NCBI GenBank assembly: GCA_021325035.1 | Contig: JAJPHW010000037.1 | Span: forward strand, 1-34,628 | Direction: 5' to 3' | Source of the DNA: Terriglobia bacterium | GTDB taxonomy: Bacteria; Acidobacteriota; Terriglobia; Terriglobales; Acidobacteriaceae | Length of the DNA stretch: 34,628 nt | Shown: positions 30,839-34,628 of the stretch, piece by piece | Layout: each line of letters begins with the position of its first letter | Numbering within the stretch: the stretch's first letter is position 1 | Translations under genes and position numbers: made by a program | Notes under the pieces: generated by a model | Seen by the model: the letters and a program-made list of their open reading frames with translations, nothing else | What the model was told of the DNA's origin: nothing | Database searches by the model: none

Positions 30839-32347
30839 TTAGGCCTGAGGTATGGCCAAGTCTGGCATGGGTCTGCCGGCAAAAAGATGACGGCAAGGGA
30901 CCGCCATCCAGCGGGTCCAACGTCCTGACCAAGTTACGCGGGCGCTATCAGTCGCGATGCCGGTATCGGCGTACATGTGTCGGTAAATGCGGGAGATGAG
31001 CAGGAACGCCAGGCGGCCTTTGCTGGACTTGATAAAACTGGAACGCTTCCAAATTGAGCCCCAACTGTAGAAGGCGTCCCACACGCCTTGCGTTCGCGAG
31101 CGAATTTCTTCTGACGACATCACCGGATGGTCCCAATATAACTTCGGGCGCAAAGCCTGCGGTATGAGCCAGCGGCGAGTGAGGGGGACACCAGCGATCA
31201 TGGGCGGCGTGGGTCCGAGCGACTTCTCCCAACGAGTGAAATCCACAGTTCCGGGATACGGGCTTAGCATTACGAATTGCGCGAAGGTTAGTTCCGCATC
31301 AATTGCCGCAAGCGCGGTTGCTGCGAAAGTATCCGCACGGTCGCTGGGCAATCCAAAGATAAAAGAGCCGAGCACATGCACGCCGTGCCGGCGAAACGTC
31401 TTAAGACGCTCAATCAGACTTGCGCCATCTTTGTTGAAATCTTTATAGACATCCTTAAGCCCGGCTGGAGTGATGGATTCGACACCGACCAGCGCGCCCT
31501 TGATGCGCGCCGCCTTCATCGCATCCAGGAAAACCGCATCTTCGGCTGCTTCCATGGTGATTTGTGTGAAAAAGACCATATCGTCGGGCAGCTTGGCAAG
31601 CCGCGACATCAGTTCGAAACGTTCGGCACGAATGCTCTTCAATTCTTCAACGCGATGTGTATTTTTCTGCGCTTCCGCGAGTTCAATATCGGTGAACGTG
31701 ACCGGATAGAAATTGTCGTCAGCTAATGCGATAAAGCGGAAGCCAAGACGCCGTAGCTGGACGATTTCTTCAATCACCACATCGGCGGCGCGTTGGCGCG
31801 GACGTTGGCCATCGGTCCGCCATACCGAACAGAACGAGCAATGCTTGGGACATCCACGAACGGTCTGCACCGACGCCCACATATAACGATTGCGGGGCAC
31901 TAAATCCCAGCGAGCTGGAGCGAAATCGCGAGCTTCAATCTGACCGCCAATGTAAAGCGGCAGCGGCTTACCGGTAACGCAATCGGCTAACGCTCGAGCC
32001 CAGGCGATATCGCCGTCTCCCTTGACCACTGCATGTGCCCCGCCGAGTTCCCGCGCTTCGTCGGGAAATAGCGTTGCATGAATACCACCGAAAATTACGT
32101 ATGCGCCACGTTCTCTGGCAATTCTTCCGATTTCGTATCCGCGCAGTGCATTTGCCGTGTGAATGCCGATACCGACAACGTCGCCTTTTTTGATCGTCTG
32201 GGGATCGATTTGCGAGAGAGTTTCGTCAACGAGAGTTGGGTCGCCGAAGCTCAACGGTGTTGCCGCTGCCAGCACATACTGCCAACGAGGCGTGATCACG
32301 GCGGTACCGAACGAGACACTACTGGGATTGACCAGATGAACCTTCAC
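30839..32347 (-). CDS. B12-binding-type radical SAM protein, unknown function
   Basis: A 502-residue protein with an N-terminal cobalamin-binding-like fold (about 1-135), then a radical SAM domain. The first part has VGIGIHTANALRGYEIGR and YVIFGGIHATLFPDEA; the classic DxHxxG of B12-dependent methyltransferases is absent, as in other BchE/HpnJ-like enzymes. The cluster motif is RGCPKHCSFC with Cys166, Cys170 and Cys173, followed by ALADDNFYP and GVESI. The last 100 residues are rich in Trp and Arg and end near FAGRPMPDL. The start is GTG 32347 with AAAGGAG 8 nt upstream. Substrate is unknown. It lies directly upstream of cofG on the same strand and could share its transcript. Confidence 0.88.
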   Translation of the reverse strand: MKVHLVNPSSVSFGTAVITPRWQYVLAAATPLSFGDPTLVDETLSQIDPQTIKKGDVVGIGIHTANALRGYEIGRIARERGAYVIFGGIHATLFPDEARELGGAHAVVKGDGDIAWARALADCVTGKPLPLYIGGQIEARDFAPARWDLVPRNRYMWASVQTVRGCPKHCSFCSVWRTDGQRPRQRAADVVIEEIVQLRRLGFRFIALADDNFYPVTFTDIELAEAQKNTHRVEELKSIRAERFELMSRLAKLPDDMVFFTQITMEAAEDAVFLDAMKAARIKGALVGVESITPAGLKDVYKDFNKDGASLIERLKTFRRHGVHVLGSFIFGLPSDRADTFAATALAAIDAELTFAQFVMLSPYPGTVDFTRWEKSLGPTPPMIAGVPLTRRWLIPQALRPKLYWDHPVMSSEEIRSRTQGVWDAFYSWGSIWKRSSFIKSSKGRLAFLLISRIYRHMYADTGIATDSARVTWSGRWTRWMAVPCRHLFAGRPMPDLAIPQA

Positions 32348-32555
32348 GGGGCAACTCCTTTCGGATTCTGCAACTGCCTTAGATCGTCGACCGATGTGAC
32401 CGCCGACACGTCCAGGACACAGAGTTCCACGTCTCGATTCACTCTGAAGCTGATGGTCTTGAGAACAGGGTGGAAGGATTACAAACGCTCTGTGAGGGTA
32501 GGCTTAAATAAAGCCACTGTCAAGCAGTCCTCGTGAAATGACACTTCAGAAGTCG

Positions 32556-33326
32556 CTATTCGAGGACGCTGTCGTCCGTCTTTTTGCGGCCCCAGTCGGC
32601 CACTGCTTGCGCGAAAGCGAGCACCAGAGGATGAGGATTTTTGGCAGTGGATGATAACTGAGGCTGAAACAGGGTTGCGATGTAAAAGCGGTGTGTCGGC
32701 GATTCAATGGCCCGAATTTCGTTTTGAGCGCCGCGCGCGACGACAGGGAAGCCAGCTTCCATCGCCGCCCATTCGTAGTCTGGGTTGACTTCGAAGTTGC
32801 AGAAAAACTCTTCTGTGACTACGTCTTTCCCGTAAAACGACTGCAAGTATGAGCCGGGCCTAATGCGGATTTCCGGGACCATGCCGGAAAGTTTAGGCGC
32901 ATTTTTATCTTTACTCGGAACCGCGCACGCCACGGGATAGATGATGATGTTCTTAGAGCCGGAGTTGTTTTCGGCGGAATCCGCGTCTTTGATACCGACG
33001 ACATTACGCGCGCACTCAATCAGCGCGTACTGAAAGCCGCCACACGTGCCGAGAAAAGGCCAGTCGCGGCGGCGGGCAAACTCGATGCCCCTCAACATTC
33101 CATCGAAGCTTTTGTAGGGGCTGCCGGCAGATGCCCAGATTCCATCGAAGCTTTCGAGCCGTTTTTCCATGCCAGGGTCGAGTAGAGACGGGGTGGGAAT
33201 CCACTCGGATTGAATGGGGATGCCTATTTTCGCTGCAGCGTGCTGAATGGCATCGTTGGTCGCTTGATGCGAGCGAAACTCGGGATTGAAGTCTCCCAGA
33301 ATGCCGATGCGGGTGGCGTCGCTCAC
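32556..33326 (-). CDS. CTP-synthase-like glutamine amidotransferase domain protein with altered catalytic site
   Basis: A 256-residue stand-alone class I glutaminase-like protein of the group called CTP synthase C-terminal region-related. Conserved landmarks are IGILGDFNPEFRSHQATN at the start, GIWASAGSPYKSFDGMLRGI, and the nucleophile elbow FLGTCGGFQYALIE with Cys95. The usual FHPE that completes the catalytic triad is FQPQ here (Gln221 and Gln223), so glutaminase activity in the standard way is doubtful. A separate synthase domain is lacking. Its true substrate is unknown. The start is a GTG at 33326 with no Shine-Dalgarno; a TAGAAT box lies 6 nt upstream. It precedes the radical SAM gene by about 208 bp. 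Confidence 0.82.
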   Translation of the reverse strand: MSDATRIGILGDFNPEFRSHQATNDAIQHAAAKIGIPIQSEWIPTPSLLDPGMEKRLESFDGIWASAGSPYKSFDGMLRGIEFARRRDWPFLGTCGGFQYALIECARNVVGIKDADSAENNSGSKNIIIYPVACAVPSKDKNAPKLSGMVPEIRIRPGSYLQSFYGKDVVTEEFFCNFEVNPDYEWAAMEAGFPVVARGAQNEIRAIESPTHRFYIATLFQPQLSSTAKNPHPLVLAFAQAVADWGRKKTDDSVLE

Positions 33327-33332
33327 GCTGTC

Positions 33333-33338
33333 ATTCTA
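33333..33338 (-). promoter_or_regulatory. Possible -10 box of a leaderless transcript
   Basis: On the - strand TAGAAT (5 of 6 to TATAAT) ends exactly 6 nt before the GTG at 33326, so transcription would begin at the start codon. No Shine-Dalgarno precedes that GTG. No good -35 is seen at 17 bp, so the call is weak. Confidence 0.3.
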
Positions 33339-33521
33339 ATTGAGCGGATTGGAAACTCCGAGTTACGGGTGTTGAGGTGGTAACAAGTGACTTGGGTGCA
33401 GGAACCTCACAATGGCCCATTAGGTCGCACACAAAGGATCCCTTCAGCTTCGCGCAGGGCAGGCTCTTGCCCCGCTGATGAAAGCACGGGGTTTAGTAAT
33501 GACAATTCGCCAGTTTTCGAG

Positions 33522-34094
33522 CTATTGTGCGCTTGCGCCAAACGCCATGGGCACGTCGGCTTTGTCGGCGTCTTCTACTTTAAACAGCGGGAATGCGGTC
33601 AATCCCATAAAGCTGGCCACAAATGTATCCGGGAATTGCTGGATGCGCGTGTTCAGCGTATTGACCGAATCGTTATAGAACTCGCGGCGGTCGGCGATCT
33701 GGCTTTCCAGTTCGGTGATACGCTTCTGCAATTGCATGAAATTGTTGTTGGCCTTGAGGTCGGGATAATTTTCTGCGACGGCAAACAGCCCGCGCAAGGC
33801 TGAAGTCATGCTCTGGTCGGCCTGAGCTTTTTGGTCCACAGTCGAAGCCTGCTGATACATGCTGCGAGCCTGTGTGATTTTCACGAGCGTATCACCCTCA
33901 AACCCCTTATAGCCTTTGCAAACTTCCAGCAACTTGGTCAGTTCGTCGTGGCGCTGCTTGAGCATGATGTCAATATTCGACCAGGCCTTGGCGATTTCAT
34001 TTTTCACCGCGACGAGGCCGTTGAAGATCGTGACGGCATAGGCAGCCGCGCCAACCATGGCGAAAATAAATCCGAGCAAAATGATGATGGTCAT
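33522..34094 (-). CDS. lemA: LemA family protein
   Basis: A 190-residue membrane-anchored protein with one N-terminal helix (about 2-24) and an all-helical body. LemA hallmarks are present: FNGLVAVKNEIAKAWSNIDIMLKQRHDELTKLLEV near the start, LRGLFAVAENYPDLKANNNFMQLQ in the middle and REFYNDSVNTLNTRIQQFPD, followed by F at the exit. The biochemical function of the family is not established. AGAGG lies 4 nt before the ATG at 34094. It follows the truncated membrane-protein gene by 46 bp on the same strand, a common LemA arrangement. The C-terminus ends in an Ala-rich, non-conserved tail. Confidence 0.93.
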   Translation of the reverse strand: MTIIILLGFIFAMVGAAAYAVTIFNGLVAVKNEIAKAWSNIDIMLKQRHDELTKLLEVCKGYKGFEGDTLVKITQARSMYQQASTVDQKAQADQSMTSALRGLFAVAENYPDLKANNNFMQLQKRITELESQIADRREFYNDSVNTLNTRIQQFPDTFVASFMGLTAFPLFKVEDADKADVPMAFGASAQ

Positions 34095-34140
34095 ATGTCC
34101 TCTTTTTCCAAATACTCGTAATCACAAGAATTCGTAATCA

Positions 34141-34628
34141 TTAGAGCCAGCCAAACTCCGCGGCCAGTAGGTAAATGCAAAACAGGGTGAGTGCCGGGCC
34201 ACCCCAAATCATTGCAGCCGATTTCCATCCCAGCGACTTGATAACTTCGCGCTGCGATTGCCATGAAATGAAGAACGCCGGATTATGCGTGCCCTTCTTC
34301 AGCACCGCTGACGGGTGTAGGTCGAATGTCTCTTGCGGTGCGGCGTTTTTTGCCGGTGCGACTGCCGCAGCCGCTCCGCCGGCGGTCATGATGGCTGCAG
34401 TCGTGCGAATGCCCGCAGCGGCCCAGGCCGCAGGATTGGTAATGCCGGCTTTCATCAAGGCAGCGGTGACTTTTTCCTGCTGCGCAGTGTCTAAAGGAGG
34501 TTTGGCGATTGTCGTGGCCGGAATAGTTTGACCGGATGTTCCAACCGAAAAAGAAGCGCTACTGGTATTTGACTTGGAAAATGAAAACCTCCACCCTGTG
34601 CTCGGCGTGCCCGTCGATTGCGTGATGG
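34141..34628 (-). CDS. Membrane protein, C-terminal part, possibly GIDE-domain-like (5' end beyond window)
   Basis: The frame is open to the last base of the window, so only about 162 C-terminal codons are seen; the TTG at 34458 is internal. Reading inwards there is a Ser/Thr-rich stretch, a helical segment (ALMKAGITNPAAWAAAGI), an Ala/Gly-rich patch, then HNPAFFISWQSQREVIKSLGW and a C-terminal hydrophobic helix ending LLAAEFGWL. The FFIS-x2-S-x2-E-V-x4-L pattern plus a following membrane helix recalls the end of GIDE/MUL1-like domains, which occur beside lemA in some bacteria. That is a weak, pattern-level suggestion. It is probably co-transcribed with the lemA gene downstream. Confidence 0.6.
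   Translation of the reverse strand, partial: ITQSTGTPSTGWRFSFSKSNTSSASFSVGTSGQTIPATTIAKPPLDTAQQEKVTAALMKAGITNPAAWAAAGIRTTAAIMTAGGAAAAVAPAKNAAPQETFDLHPSAVLKKGTHNPAFFISWQSQREVIKSLGWKSAAMIWGGPALTLFCIYLLAAEFGWL

Noticed and set aside
30705-30932. 76-residue N-terminal extension of CofG
   Set aside because: Overlaps the radical SAM gene end and has no CofG-like sequence; GTG 30704 with AGGAG 9 nt upstream fits better.
33457-33472. GGGCA-ggctct-TGCCC hairpin downstream of lemA
   Set aside because: Only 5 bp, no T-run on either strand; too weak to call a terminator.

Overview
The window looks like a chromosomal segment of an uncultured or little-studied Acidobacteriota (Terriglobia, Koribacter/Sulfotelmatobacter-like). 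This rests on family resemblance and style, not on a database search. Clues are the moderately high GC, the run yicC-gmk-rpoZ-coaBC, large Ser/Thr kinases with TolB-like and TPR tails, a RapZ/YvcJ protein with a Lys-rich N-terminus, and degenerate dispersed repeats of the TGTCATYC...GAGGAATCTGC and CACGAAGG kinds. No rRNA, tRNA, CRISPR array, transposase or prophage gene was found.

Region 1 (1-5.6 kb, + strand) holds the C-terminal part of uvrA, a CPBP membrane protease, pyrE, an AT-rich 58-codon ORF, mtnA and a 66-residue hydrophobic protein. The Shine-Dalgarno of the last gene lies in a hairpin, and a nested fold-back repeat starts at its stop codon. Region 2 (5.77-12.2 kb, + strand) is a tight housekeeping run: rapZ, a Coa1-like membrane protein, an MsbA-like exporter, yicC, gmk, rpoZ and coaBC. 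Spacings are short and yicC/gmk overlap by ATGA.

Region 3 (12.2-22.7 kb) is mixed accessory DNA. It contains a repeat-bearing intergenic stretch, a soluble Ser/Thr kinase with TolB-like and TPR domains, a family 4 uracil-DNA glycosylase and a bidirectional terminator. Then come, on the - strand, a small Cys-containing membrane protein and a BCS1-type AAA+ ATPase, a sugar-acid catabolism pair (SDR plus FAH-family hydrolase) and a secreted VOC protein, followed by a second, membrane-anchored kinase on the + strand with a good sigma70-like, apparently leaderless promoter. priA follows (22.7-25.2 kb) and carries a dispersed repeat in frame inside its coding sequence.

Region 4 (25.2-30.7 kb, - strand) is a complete coenzyme F420 cluster in transcription order cofG-cofD-cofC-cofE-cofH-npdG. 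Neighbouring genes overlap or abut (ATGA, ATGA, TAATG, 12 bp gap, TGA-GTG). CofG and CofH make the deazaflavin FO, CofC and CofD add the phospho-acid linker, CofE adds glutamates, and NpdG exchanges hydride between NADPH and F420. A B12-binding-type radical SAM protein of unknown function sits directly upstream on the same strand. Further upstream are a CTP-synthase-like glutaminase whose His-Pro-Glu is replaced by Gln-Pro-Gln, a LemA protein, and the C-terminal part of a membrane protein that runs off the window end.
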